Shown piece after piece: positions 32,839 through 40,498 of a stretch of 59,002 nucleotides of DNA; the first letter of the stretch is position 1, and every line of letters begins with the position of its first letter. Where the stretch lies: positions 72,360-131,361 of the forward strand of contig CANRVD010000002.1 in assembly GCA_947643145.1 (NCBI GenBank), in the 5' to 3' direction. The stretch comes from an uncultured bacterium (lineage in GTDB: Bacteria > Bacillota > Clostridia > Lachnospirales > Lachnospiraceae). A program made the position numbers and the translations under genes. The notes below the pieces were generated by a model. It worked only from the letters and a program-made list of their open reading frames with translations. It did not search any database and was not told the origin of the DNA.

Positions 32839-33384
32839 TTGGCTGAGTTGGATATTTTGGAAGGTTTACAGACGGATGAGTACTTTATCAAAATATTAGA
32901 AGAATATGAAAAATTAGTTTTTTCTATTTGCTATCGCATGACAAGGGATTACTTTGATGCGGAAGACTTAACGCAGGAAACATTTCTTGCACTGTACAAA
33001 GCATTACCTGCCTTCAACAGACAGAATCCAAAAGCATTTGTGACAAAGATTGCTACCAACAAATGTCTGGATTATCTGAAGAAAGCAGAAAGGAGAGCGG
33101 CGGCTACGGAAGAGGAGGAACTTGCCGGCTATCCGGCAAAAGGGGCAGAGCCAGAGAAAATTCTTTTGGAAAAAGAATTGAATCAGGTGCTTTATGAAGC
33201 ATGCAGGAGTCTAAAACCACCATATCAGGAAGTAGCCATAGCATATTATTGCAGGCACCAGACAGCAGTGCAGATTGCGGAAATATCTGGAAAGAAAGTA
33301 AAAACAGTTCAGACACAGATAGCGCGTGCAAAGCTTATGCTTCAAAAATATTTAAAAAGGGAGGAGATAGTATGGCACACTTAA
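32839..33384 (+). CDS. ECF-type RNA polymerase sigma factor
   Basis: The 181-residue protein has sigma region 2 (YEKLVFSICYRMTRDYFDAEDLTQETFLALYKAL) and region 4 (YQEVAIAYYCRHQTAVQIAEISGKKVKTVQTQIARAKLMLQKYL), linked directly without region 3, the ECF pattern. TTG 32839 is chosen as start because GGAGGTGATGC lies just before it; the frame is open back to 32743. The next gene is a zinc-type anti-sigma factor whose ATG overlaps by 13 nt. The pair probably responds to an envelope signal. Confidence 0.92.
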   Translation: MAELDILEGLQTDEYFIKILEEYEKLVFSICYRMTRDYFDAEDLTQETFLALYKALPAFNRQNPKAFVTKIATNKCLDYLKKAERRAAATEEEELAGYPAKGAEPEKILLEKELNQVLYEACRSLKPPYQEVAIAYYCRHQTAVQIAEISGKKVKTVQTQIARAKLMLQKYLKREEIVWHT

Positions 33385-33884
33385 CAGAAGAGATATTGCA
33401 GGCATTTGTTGCAGGAAATCTGAATGCACAGACAGAAGCAGAAGTAATGGAACATATTGCTCATTGTGATAGTTGTGCAGAACATTTTGCTGATTTACTG
33501 GCAGAGGAAAATCTAATCACTCCTCCGCCGGATTTGAAGAAGGAGGTTCTAGAGCAGACGCTTTATCAAAAAAGCGCTGTTCAGACAATTCAGAAAGTTT
33601 CGGAAAAGGCACGGGAAAAGCAGAGGAGGTTTTGGATTTATAGTGCCAAAGTAGGTTTTGCAATGGCAGCTTCCCTGCTGATGATTATAGGCATGTCGGC
33701 AGATTTTCCAAAGAGGGCTGAGCCTGCTGCAATAGAAGAAAGTGCTTATGTAGAAAAAAAGGATTCTTATCAAAGGAAGAATGCGATTTCCGGGTCTTTG
33801 CAGAAGGTTTCCGGAAAAATGGGAGACGCCCTGTCAGACTTTTTGGCAGTTGTTACCAGAACAGAAAAAGAGGAGAGGGATTAG
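33372..33884 (+). CDS. Zinc-type anti-sigma factor, membrane-anchored
   Basis: The 170-residue protein has an N-terminal ZAS-like domain with HIAHCDSCAEHF (HxxxCxxC). One membrane helix follows (about residues 93-112, VGFAMAASLLMIIGMSA), then an outer C-terminal tail. It should hold the ECF sigma factor at the membrane until a signal releases it. ATG 33372 follows GGGAGGAGATAGT within the sigma gene, a 13-nt overlap that implies coupled translation. The two following membrane genes probably belong to the same operon. Confidence 0.9.
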   Translation: MAHLTEEILQAFVAGNLNAQTEAEVMEHIAHCDSCAEHFADLLAEENLITPPPDLKKEVLEQTLYQKSAVQTIQKVSEKAREKQRRFWIYSAKVGFAMAASLLMIIGMSADFPKRAEPAAIEESAYVEKKDSYQRKNAISGSLQKVSGKMGDALSDFLAVVTRTEKEERD

Positions 33885-33914
33885 AGGGTTGCGCAATGCG
33901 CAGAAATTGGAGGG

Positions 33915-34037
33915 GTGAGTGAAAAATTTATTTTTCACAATGTGAACTATGTTCGCTTTGCAAGTATTGTGTCTGCACTGCGGCACAATACTTGCGTTAT
34001 GCATAAAGAGCAGTGCAGAAATGAGGGAATGTTATGA
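33915..34037 (+). CDS. Possible 40-codon upstream ORF overlapping the next gene
   Basis: GTG 33915 lies immediately after GGAGG. The frame runs 40 codons (VSEKFIFHNVNYVRFAS...) to TGA 34035-34037, which overlaps the next gene's ATG as ATGA. It spans the whole structured leader. It may be a coupled leader peptide or chance. The product shows no known motif. Confidence 0.25.
   Translation: MSEKFIFHNVNYVRFASIVSALRHNTCVMHKEQCRNEGML
33958..34033 (+). promoter_or_regulatory. Structured leader, possible pseudoknot, copy 1 (also before adk)
   Basis: GCAAGTATTGTG (33960-33971) pairs with CACAATACTTGC (33984-33995). Its loop has CTGCACTG (33973-33980), the exact complement of CAGTGCAG (34011-34018), which abuts the ribosome binding site AAATGAGG. 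The same order of elements occurs at 55415-55489: CAAG, GTGTCTGC, CTTG, TATGCA-TAAA, GCAG-GCAGAAATG. Confidence 0.6.
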
Positions 34038-34597
34038 CGCATAAAAAGAATGGTTTTTTTAATTTTTGTTTTGCCTGTTTTCCGGGAGCTGGGCAGATGT
34101 TTCAGGGATTTTTGAAAAAGGGAGTCAGCATTATGCTGCTATTTTTCGGAAACATGGTGCTGGTTGCGTGGAGTGGTTTGGATGAACTTATGTTTTGTCT
34201 TCCTGTCATTTGGTTTTATGGATTTTTTGATGCACTCAATACAAATTCTTTGTCAGATGAGGAATTCATTCAGGTAAAGGATGAGTATCTTTTTGTCAAT
34301 TCGAGTATAGACAAAATGGATTTAAAGAAATTTAGAATACCTGTGGCTGTTTTCCTTGTGTTGCTGGGGATGTATAGTTTAATGAAAGAATTTTTGAGGA
34401 ATTTGGAGTCTTGCGGTTTCATTTCATGGGAGACAATATATGTGATAGAGGATATGGTTCCAAGGACTGTATTTTCATTGGCAGTGATTGCTCTGGGAGT
34501 TTATCTGATTCATGGGAAGAAGACAGAGTTACAGGAGGAAGCCTTCTTGGAGATGGGGAATGAAAAGCCGGAGAAAGAAGAGGGGGATGAAGAATGA
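34034..34597 (+). CDS. Multi-pass membrane protein (TM2-like)
   Basis: The 187-residue protein has FACFPGAGQMFQGFLKKGVSIMLLFF near its start, which resembles the TM2 domain (GxGxxYxG-type turn between two helices). Two or three further helices follow (around 100-118 and 142-160), and the C-terminus is acidic. The function is unknown. It follows the sigma/anti-sigma pair and overlaps the next membrane gene by ATGA, so a role in envelope stress is likely. It has the structured leader at 33958-34033. Confidence 0.65.
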   Translation: MTHKKNGFFNFCFACFPGAGQMFQGFLKKGVSIMLLFFGNMVLVAWSGLDELMFCLPVIWFYGFFDALNTNSLSDEEFIQVKDEYLFVNSSIDKMDLKKFRIPVAVFLVLLGMYSLMKEFLRNLESCGFISWETIYVIEDMVPRTVFSLAVIALGVYLIHGKKTELQEEAFLEMGNEKPEKEEGDEE

Positions 34598-34911
34598 GGC
34601 AAAGAAAAGTAGGAACGTTGACACTGGGCAGCCTCTTGGTTTTTTATGGAATCCTGTTTTTGCTTCAGGCATTTGTAGGAAAGATATCATATTATTTCAT
34701 TTTTAGGCTGTGGCCGATAATATTTATCGCACTTGGCATCGAGATAATTTTTTCATCCGTCCGTTGGAAAGAGCATGAGTTTAAATATGATTTCGCAGCA
34801 ATTATTATTATATGCATCCTTATTGTCTTTGCGATGGGAATGGCAGGATTAGACTGGCTCTATACAAATGATTACTATCATTGCTATTCATCGTTTTATG
34901 GCCTTTACTAA
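34594..34911 (+). CDS. LiaF/LiaI-like transmembrane protein (DUF5668-type)
   Basis: The 105-residue protein has the pattern RKVGTLTLGSLLVFYGILFLLQAFVG...YYFIFRLWPIIFIALGIEIIFSS. This is the repeated GxxLIxxGxxxLL...LWPxxLIxxGxEIL unit of the LiaI-LiaF transmembrane region. A third helix is at 68-88. Such proteins sense or report envelope stress in the LiaFSR system. Here the link is to an ECF sigma factor. The ATG overlaps the stop of the preceding gene (ATGA). Confidence 0.7.
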   Translation: MRQRKVGTLTLGSLLVFYGILFLLQAFVGKISYYFIFRLWPIIFIALGIEIIFSSVRWKEHEFKYDFAAIIIICILIVFAMGMAGLDWLYTNDYYHCYSSFYGLY

Positions 34912-34928
34912 AGCAGAAGAATCATTGT

Positions 34929-34993
34929 AAAACTTGAATAGGGTGTCGGAAAACTAATGATAAATTAGTTTTCCGACACCCTATTCAAGTTTT
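34929..34993. repeat. Perfect 29-bp inverted repeat
   Basis: AAAACTTGAATAGGGTGTCG-GAAAACTAA pairs without mismatch with its complement ending at 34993, around the loop TGATAAA. It starts 17 bp after the LiaF-like gene and probably ends the operon, though only a short T run follows. Confidence 0.65.
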
Positions 34994-35005
34994 AAGAAAG
35001 GAGTA

Positions 35006-35033
35006 GCCTTTGGTAGAGGGAGCTACCAAAGGC
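35006..35033. terminator. Hairpin in the convergent gap
   Basis: GCCTTTGGTA (35006-35015) pairs with TACCAAAGGC (35024-35033). No T run follows on the plus strand. It may aid termination of either strand. Confidence 0.4.
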
Positions 35034-35085
35034 CAAAAATGAAAAAAATGAAAAAGAATCTATCTCAAACAAAAGTCAGTAAGCA

Positions 35086-35138
35086 AAAAATAATGATAAT
35101 GATATAGAATAATTTTCCATATCGTTATCATTATTATA
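35086..35138 (-). terminator. Terminator of prs
   Basis: ATAATGATAATGATAT pairs with ATATCGTTATCATTAT. On the minus strand the stem is followed by TTATTTTTTGC. Confidence 0.75.
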
Positions 35139-35201
35139 CCCATGAAATGTGACTGTAATTTGTTCTAAATCTAAATTCTTTCTTAAGTTTCCAAAAGAAA
35201 T

Positions 35202-36374
35202 CTAAATCTGACTGTATTTTTTTAGAAAATCAGATATTCTTTCAGCAGGATTGAGCAATTCGCTGATTGACTGGTCATGATTTAAGGTATCTATCAAAAG
35301 TGCAATATATTTGCTCATATCAACATTAATATAGTAATCCCGGTTTAAAACTTCCTGTGGCTGATATACAAGGTTTGTTGTCAGTACCTTGTCGATTAAG
35401 CCTTTTTCGCGTGCCTCATCAAACTTTTCCATGCCATTTGTGAAAAGTCCGAAAGTAGCGGCAACAAAGATACGGTTTGCCTTTCTTCTCTTTAACTCAG
35501 TAGCAACATCAATCATACTTTCGCCAGAGGAAATCATATCATCAATGATAATAACATCTTTACCAGTCAGGTTAGAGCCAAGGAATTCGTGGGCAATAAT
35601 AGGGTTTCTTCCGTCAACAATGCGGCTATAGTCGCGACGTTTGTAAAACATTCCTATATCAATACCCAAAACATTTGCATAATAAACAGCCCTGTCCATA
35701 GCGCCTTCATCGGGACTGATTACCATTAAATGGTCAGCATCAATCGTCAAATCACTGACATTATTTAAGAGTGCCTTAATAAACTGGTAGGTAGGCTGTA
35801 CGGTTTCAAAACTCTTTAAAGGAATGGCATTCTGGACACGTGGGTCGTGTGCATCGAAGGTAATGATGCTTTCCACACCCATCTGCGTCAGTTCCTGTAG
35901 TGCCAGTGCGCAGTCAAGAGATTCCCTTGCACTTCTTCTGTGCTGGCGGCTTTCATATAAGAAAGGCATGATAACTGTAATACGGCGTGCTTTCCCTCCT
36001 GCAGCGGCAATAATACGTTTTAAATCCTGATAATGGTCATCCGGTGACATATGGTTTGTCTGGCCGCATACCGTATATGTGAGGCTGTAGTTGCAAACAT
36101 CAACTAAAAGGTATAAATCATCACCGCGGACTGATTGCCGGATAATTCCCTTTGCTTCCCCGGAACCAAAACGGGGACAGGTAGAATCAATAATAAAAGA
36201 TTCCCTGCTGTATCCGGCAAATGAAGAGGCTGCTGTGTGATTCTGTGCACGTTCCCGTCTCCAGCCTACGATGTAGTCATTGACACGCTGTCCCATAGCA
36301 CGGCTGCTTTCCAGCGCAAGGATTCCAAGTGTTCCTGTAGGCATTGTCTCTGCTAATTTGTCATGTCGTTTCAT
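35202..36374 (-). CDS. prs: Ribose-phosphate pyrophosphokinase
   Basis: The enzyme makes PRPP from ribose 5-phosphate and ATP for nucleotide, His and Trp synthesis. The 390-residue protein has the PRPP-binding loop DVIIIDDMISSGESM, the flexible-loop region ESRQHRRSARESLDCALALQELTQMGVESIITFDAHDPRVQNAIP and SPDEGAMDRAVYYANVLG. It is longer than the usual ~315 residues, with an N-terminal extension (about 1-60, including SRAMGQRVNDYIVGWRRER), a variant seen in Clostridia. ATG 36374 follows AATGGAGATAGTT. Confidence 0.9.
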   Translation of the reverse strand: MKRHDKLAETMPTGTLGILALESSRAMGQRVNDYIVGWRRERAQNHTAASSFAGYSRESFIIDSTCPRFGSGEAKGIIRQSVRGDDLYLLVDVCNYSLTYTVCGQTNHMSPDDHYQDLKRIIAAAGGKARRITVIMPFLYESRQHRRSARESLDCALALQELTQMGVESIITFDAHDPRVQNAIPLKSFETVQPTYQFIKALLNNVSDLTIDADHLMVISPDEGAMDRAVYYANVLGIDIGMFYKRRDYSRIVDGRNPIIAHEFLGSNLTGKDVIIIDDMISSGESMIDVATELKRRKANRIFVAATFGLFTNGMEKFDEAREKGLIDKVLTTNLVYQPQEVLNRDYYINVDMSKYIALLIDTLNHDQSISELLNPAERISDFLKKYSQI

Positions 36375-36439
36375 AACTATCTCCATTTCTCTATATATTA
36401 TGTGTATCAATCCGGCGGAATATGTGATTTTGCGCTGGA

Positions 36440-37447
36440 TTAGTGTCTTGCACCTAAAAAGTTTTTTTGAATGCGGATGTCCTTTCCAACAATTTGTTTA
36501 AAATCATAGTAACCCGTAAACCGGGAAAAAATTCTTTCACTATAGCGTTCCCGCAAATCAGAAAAAGAAAGATTTGTGGAAATAATAGTGGAATGCTTAT
36601 TATTGTGCCGTTCTTCTATTATATAGTAAAGCTGTGACACAGTAAAAGAATTGGAAAGTTCTGTCCCAAGGTCATCAATAATGAGCAAGTCACTGTTTAA
36701 TATGTAAGAAACCTGCTCATTGGTTATAAATGTATCCTCTTTTTGAAATTTATTTTTTTCTAACATATCAAAAAGCTGTAGAGAAGTCAAGTAAACTACA
36801 GTATGCGCACTATCTAAAAGCTCTTTGGCAATACAGTGTGTGAGAAAAGTTTTTCCTACGCCGGTTGGACCATAGAACAGAATGTTGTCATAGCTGTCAT
36901 CAAAGTGCTTGACAAAATCCAGGCATATTTCTTTAATCCGGCGGATATTCTCACGCGGGGTAATCGAAAGATTCTCATGAATGGTCGTATCATCATAATA
37001 TTTTTCAGAGAACGTGGAAAAGTTCTCATGTTCCAGTATTTCATTCAGATTTGAATTTTCATATAATGCCTGCAATTTTGCCTGATCAAAGCAATGGCAT
37101 GGCATTCCGTTTGTAAAGCCGGTATCCTGACAGTCGGCACAGTTATAAATCGGACTAAGGTAATTAGCAGGATACTGGTGTTCCTGTAGTAATACAGCTT
37201 TGCGCAGGAGCAATTCGTCTTTTTTGGCTGTATATTCTGCAAGGCTGTCTGCTGCGGTATCCGGGCTAAGAAGCTCAGCCCGCGCCTGTTTTACGGAAAG
37301 CTCAATGATTTTATCATGAATTTGTTTAAGTTCAGGAATCTTCTTATATAAATCTTCCTGCCTGCTATCCAAAAGGCGTTGGTTTTTCATGCGCGTCTGG
37401 TCATACTGGAACATAATGTCCCGATACTGTGTATTTGAAATACCCAT
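36440..37447 (-). CDS. DnaI/DnaC-like replicative helicase loader ATPase
   Basis: This 335-residue AAA+ protein has Walker A FYGPTGVGKTFL and Walker B LLIIDDLGTE, then the sensor region STIISTNLSFSDLRERYSERIFSRF, the IstB/DnaC pattern. The N-terminal half carries a Cys-rich knuckle (NCADCQDTGFTNGMPCHCF), like the zinc-binding N-domain of DnaI that holds the helicase. It loads DnaB-type helicase during initiation and restart. It lies 12 bp after a DnaD-like gene, forming a DnaB/DnaD-DnaI-type pair. Confidence 0.88.
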   Translation of the reverse strand: MGISNTQYRDIMFQYDQTRMKNQRLLDSRQEDLYKKIPELKQIHDKIIELSVKQARAELLSPDTAADSLAEYTAKKDELLLRKAVLLQEHQYPANYLSPIYNCADCQDTGFTNGMPCHCFDQAKLQALYENSNLNEILEHENFSTFSEKYYDDTTIHENLSITPRENIRRIKEICLDFVKHFDDSYDNILFYGPTGVGKTFLTHCIAKELLDSAHTVVYLTSLQLFDMLEKNKFQKEDTFITNEQVSYILNSDLLIIDDLGTELSNSFTVSQLYYIIEERHNNKHSTIISTNLSFSDLRERYSERIFSRFTGYYDFKQIVGKDIRIQKNFLGARH

Positions 37448-37459
37448 GAATTCTCCTTT

Positions 37460-38533
37460 CTAACGTGTGAGAAGAAGCTGTTCTAATTGGTCGATTTCCT
37501 CCTTGGAAGCGTTTCGCTGCTGGAATGCCTGAAATTGTGTGCGTTTTACCTGAGCCTGTTTTGCAACGGGAAGAGGCGTACTCTCGTTGGACTTCTCTGC
37601 TTTTCTGCGGTTATGTGCCTCATCACACACCTGCACATCCTGCAAGGTATGTACTTCTTTTTTGTGCCAGTTGTTTAAAATGCCGTCTATGTATTTAAAA
37701 TCAGCCTTTTGGATAGCGAGCATCGTACGGTTGCAGGCTTCAAGGATAACTGCCAAATCCATATGCCAGTCTTCATGCCAACGCTTCACATATTCGCATT
37801 CAATTTTGGCAAGTGGACGCCCAAGTGCCAGTGTCTTGGAAATTGCGGTATGCACTGCATTATAATTGGCAGAGCGCTCCTGTGCCTGCTCTGGTGTTGT
37901 AATATTCTGCTCCGCCCAGGAAATAGCAATGGCCTGTACATATTTTACATTGGTTTTCCCAAGGGAACAGCAGTATTCATACAAATGAAGAATCAAATCC
38001 TTTGAAAAATGCAAAGAATCAAACAGGTATGTCAATAACTGAACTTCTGCTGTCTGTAGCGGACGCTCCAAATAGCTTTCCACAATCAGGCAAGTCCAGG
38101 AAAAATCCTCATCCTTTGTCAAACGAAGGGTTTGCTCCTCTGTTACCTGAAAGGCAGGGAGTGCTGCTTTTTCTGCTGTTTTCTTTGGCGGAACCGGGGC
38201 AGCCTGCTCCTCTTCTTCTAAATCCTGCTCCAAGTTATCAGGGTTTGTCATCTCAATACCTAGAATAGAGCCATTTTCATCTCTTTGGAGTATCATAAGC
38301 CCTTTCTTTTCCCAATAACGGAGTGCGCGTAAAATATCTTTTTCTGTATTTTCCATTTTATCTGCCAGTGAAGAAATAGACAGGTTCTTTTCACCAGACT
38401 GAATGCACATGGAAAGGAAAAGATATACCTTTACATAACTTCCATTTGCATCCAGCATATACCGTTTGATAAATGTATTATGGACAGACGTAATCAATAG
38501 AATCTGATTAGAGCATAGTAGTATCTGGTCCAT
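37460..38533 (-). CDS. DnaD/DnaB-type replication initiation protein
   Basis: The protein has 357 residues. The N-terminal winged-helix part (about 1-95) has LSISSLADKMENTEKDILRALRYWEKKGLMIL. A charged linker leads to a DnaD-like C-terminal domain (about 145-235, with YLERPLQTAEVQLLTYLFDSLHFSKDLILHLYEYCCSLGKTNVKYVQAIAISW), then a second similar unit ending in FKYIDGILNNWH. Such proteins remodel DNA and help load the helicase. ATG 38533 follows AAAGGAGGGAGCGC. The helicase loader gene follows, and DnaA boxes lie upstream. Confidence 0.88.
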   Translation of the reverse strand: MDQILLCSNQILLITSVHNTFIKRYMLDANGSYVKVYLFLSMCIQSGEKNLSISSLADKMENTEKDILRALRYWEKKGLMILQRDENGSILGIEMTNPDNLEQDLEEEEQAAPVPPKKTAEKAALPAFQVTEEQTLRLTKDEDFSWTCLIVESYLERPLQTAEVQLLTYLFDSLHFSKDLILHLYEYCCSLGKTNVKYVQAIAISWAEQNITTPEQAQERSANYNAVHTAISKTLALGRPLAKIECEYVKRWHEDWHMDLAVILEACNRTMLAIQKADFKYIDGILNNWHKKEVHTLQDVQVCDEAHNRRKAEKSNESTPLPVAKQAQVKRTQFQAFQQRNASKEEIDQLEQLLLTR

Positions 38534-38570
38534 ATGCGCTCCCTCCTTTTGATTCATTATACATAATAAC

Positions 38571-38588
38571 CCCGCAGCTAACTGCGGG
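38571..38588. terminator. GC-rich hairpin before the DnaD-like gene
   Basis: CCCGCAG-ctaa-CTGCGGG lies 38 bp upstream of the DnaD-like start codon. No T run follows, so a terminator or leader role is uncertain. Confidence 0.4.
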
Positions 38589-38739
38589 ACAAGATGTTTT
38601 TGTATTGTAGCACAGTTTTGGAAACTTGAAAATACCCGTAAATTCAGCTAAAAATGTTAAAATTCAAATGTGTATATTGTTAATAATTTGTAATAGAAAA
38701 GTAAAAAAGCAGAATATTTGAATGTTTGCTGTATAAAAA

Positions 38740-38796
38740 TTATCCACAACCCTGTGTTGAGAATAATCAACAGGAAATTGTGGATAATGTGGATAA
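38740..38796. promoter_or_regulatory. Cluster of three DnaA boxes in a hairpin
   Basis: TTATCCACA (38740-38748) and two abutting inverse boxes TGTGGATAA (38779-38787, 38788-38796) match the DnaA box exactly. The first two are arms of a hairpin helped by CCTG/CAGG and GTTGA/TCAAC. An AT-rich tract lies to the left. The site is between murC and the helicase-loading genes, so DnaA control of those genes is likely; an origin is less likely. Confidence 0.75.
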
Positions 38797-38797
38797 A

Positions 38798-40180
38798 TTA
38801 TTTAGAAATTAGATCTTCGCCAATATTTACAACGTTACCGGCCCCAATAGTTATTAACAAATCACCATTCATACATTTTTTGGATAAAAAGTCTTCAATT
38901 TCGCCAAAACTAGGAAAGTAGTAGACTTCTTTCCCTGATTTTCTGATTTCTTCCTGTAGTGTAACAGAAGAAATATCGCCTGGATCTGCTTCTCTGGCGG
39001 CATAAATATCTGCAAGAACAACATTTTCAGCCTGGGAAAGTACCTCGGCAAATTCCTTTAAAAATGTTTTGGTACGGCTGTAGGTGTGTGGCTGGAATAC
39101 ACACCACAGATGCTTGTGGGGGAAGCGCTCGGCGGTTTGGAGCGTAGCCTTGATTTCTGTTGGATGGTGTGCATAATCATCAATTACTGTAACACCGTTA
39201 AAACTGCCTTTTACTTCGAAGCGGCGCTTTGTTCCGTTAAATGACAAAAGTCCTTCCTTAATCTGTTCTATTGAAATGCCATAATATAAGGAAAGAGCAA
39301 TGACAGACAATGCATTGGAAACATTATGTTCACCGCCGACATTCAGAATGATTTTGTCACCAGTCCTTATGCCGTTATGTACAAGTTCGAAACTTTCCTG
39401 CCCCTTTTCATTATAAGCAATATCTGCAGCACTGTATTCGGCTTCCCTATTTAGTCCGAAAGTAATAACTTTGCAGGGAAGTCCGGCAGTGATTTCCTTA
39501 TAATCGGGAATTTCTGAGTTAATTACCAAAACACCGTTCTCAGAAAGAAGGGATGCATATTTATAGAAGGAATGGCGTATATCATCAATATCTTTAAAGA
39601 AATCCAAATGGTCTGCTTCAATATTCAGGATAATTTCTGCAGTAGGGAAAAATTCTAAAAAGCTGTTTGTATATTCACAGGCTTCCGTGATGAAATTTTC
39701 AGAATGGCCGATGCGGATATTTCCCTGTATGGCATCTAAAATTCCACCGACGGAGATAGTCGGATCTTTTCCGGCAGCCAAAAAGATATGAGCCAGCATG
39801 GAAGTTGTAGTGGTTTTTCCGTGTGTACCAGAGATACCAATCGCATTTTTATAATTTTTCATAACCTGCCCAACCATAGAAGCACGGCTAAGCATTGGAA
39901 TATTAAGCTGTTTTGCAGCTATGAACTCAGGATTATCAGGCGAAATCGCCGCAGTATAGACTATAAAATCAATATCTTTTGTAATATTTCCAGAGCTTTG
40001 TCCATATACTATACTGATTCCGAGTGAAGCAAGGTGTTTTGTGATTTTGCTTTCCTGGGAATCGGAGCCTCTGACGGTAAAACCGTTTTCATGAAGAAGT
40101 TTAGCAAATCCGCTCATGCTGATTCCGCCAATCCCGATAAAATATGCAGTACATGGTTTTTGCAAGTTAATCTGGTACAT
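38798..40180 (-). CDS. murC: UDP-N-acetylmuramate-L-alanine ligase
   Basis: This cytoplasmic ligase adds L-Ala to UDP-MurNAc, the first peptide step of peptidoglycan precursor synthesis. The 460-residue protein has the N-terminal Rossmann motif YFIGIGGISMSGFAKLL, the ATP loop GISGTHGKTTTTSM, the segment ILNIEADHLDFF and the C-terminal DDYAHHPTEIKATL. ATG 40180 follows AATGGAGGTAAACT. It has its own promoter at 40243-40270. Confidence 0.97.
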   Translation of the reverse strand: MYQINLQKPCTAYFIGIGGISMSGFAKLLHENGFTVRGSDSQESKITKHLASLGISIVYGQSSGNITKDIDFIVYTAAISPDNPEFIAAKQLNIPMLSRASMVGQVMKNYKNAIGISGTHGKTTTTSMLAHIFLAAGKDPTISVGGILDAIQGNIRIGHSENFITEACEYTNSFLEFFPTAEIILNIEADHLDFFKDIDDIRHSFYKYASLLSENGVLVINSEIPDYKEITAGLPCKVITFGLNREAEYSAADIAYNEKGQESFELVHNGIRTGDKIILNVGGEHNVSNALSVIALSLYYGISIEQIKEGLLSFNGTKRRFEVKGSFNGVTVIDDYAHHPTEIKATLQTAERFPHKHLWCVFQPHTYSRTKTFLKEFAEVLSQAENVVLADIYAAREADPGDISSVTLQEEIRKSGKEVYYFPSFGEIEDFLSKKCMNGDLLITIGAGNVVNIGEDLISK

Positions 40181-40242
40181 AGTTTACCTCCATTTTTTAT
40201 AATCTTTAATCAGGCAACAGAATTGTTGACTTTCTAAAGGTA

Positions 40243-40270
40243 ATTATAAGCCATGGGTATAAAATTGCAA
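40243..40270 (-). promoter_or_regulatory. Promoter of murC
   Basis: On the minus strand TTGCAA (40265-40270), 16 bp, TATAAT (40243-40248), about 65 bp before the murC ATG. The rest of the 318-bp gap up to glgC shows no gene. Confidence 0.6.
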
Positions 40271-40434
40271 TGTTTAATTAAAAATACATAGAAAGATTTT
40301 AACAAGGGCCGTCGAATCTTGCTTGGAAAATGTAAGTTTTCGTCAAAAAACATGAATACAATACGGAAGAAATGGTTTTTTATGCGATTTGTATAAAAAA
40401 TGTCAAAAAAAGGAAAAAAATTCGTTAAAATTGA

Positions 40435-40463
40435 TTCACATTTTATATCCTTTGTGATATAAT
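40435..40463 (+). promoter_or_regulatory. Promoter of glgC-glgD
   Basis: TTCACA (40435-40440), 17 bp, TATAAT (40458-40463), 36 bp before the GTG start. Confidence 0.6.
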
Positions 40464-40498
40464 TAGTTTACTTTATTCCAATAGTAAGGGGTGATAGC

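Noticed and set aside
38740-38796. Chromosomal origin oriC
   Set aside because: Only three boxes, and dnaA/dnaN are not adjacent; regulation of the helicase-loader genes explains the site more simply.
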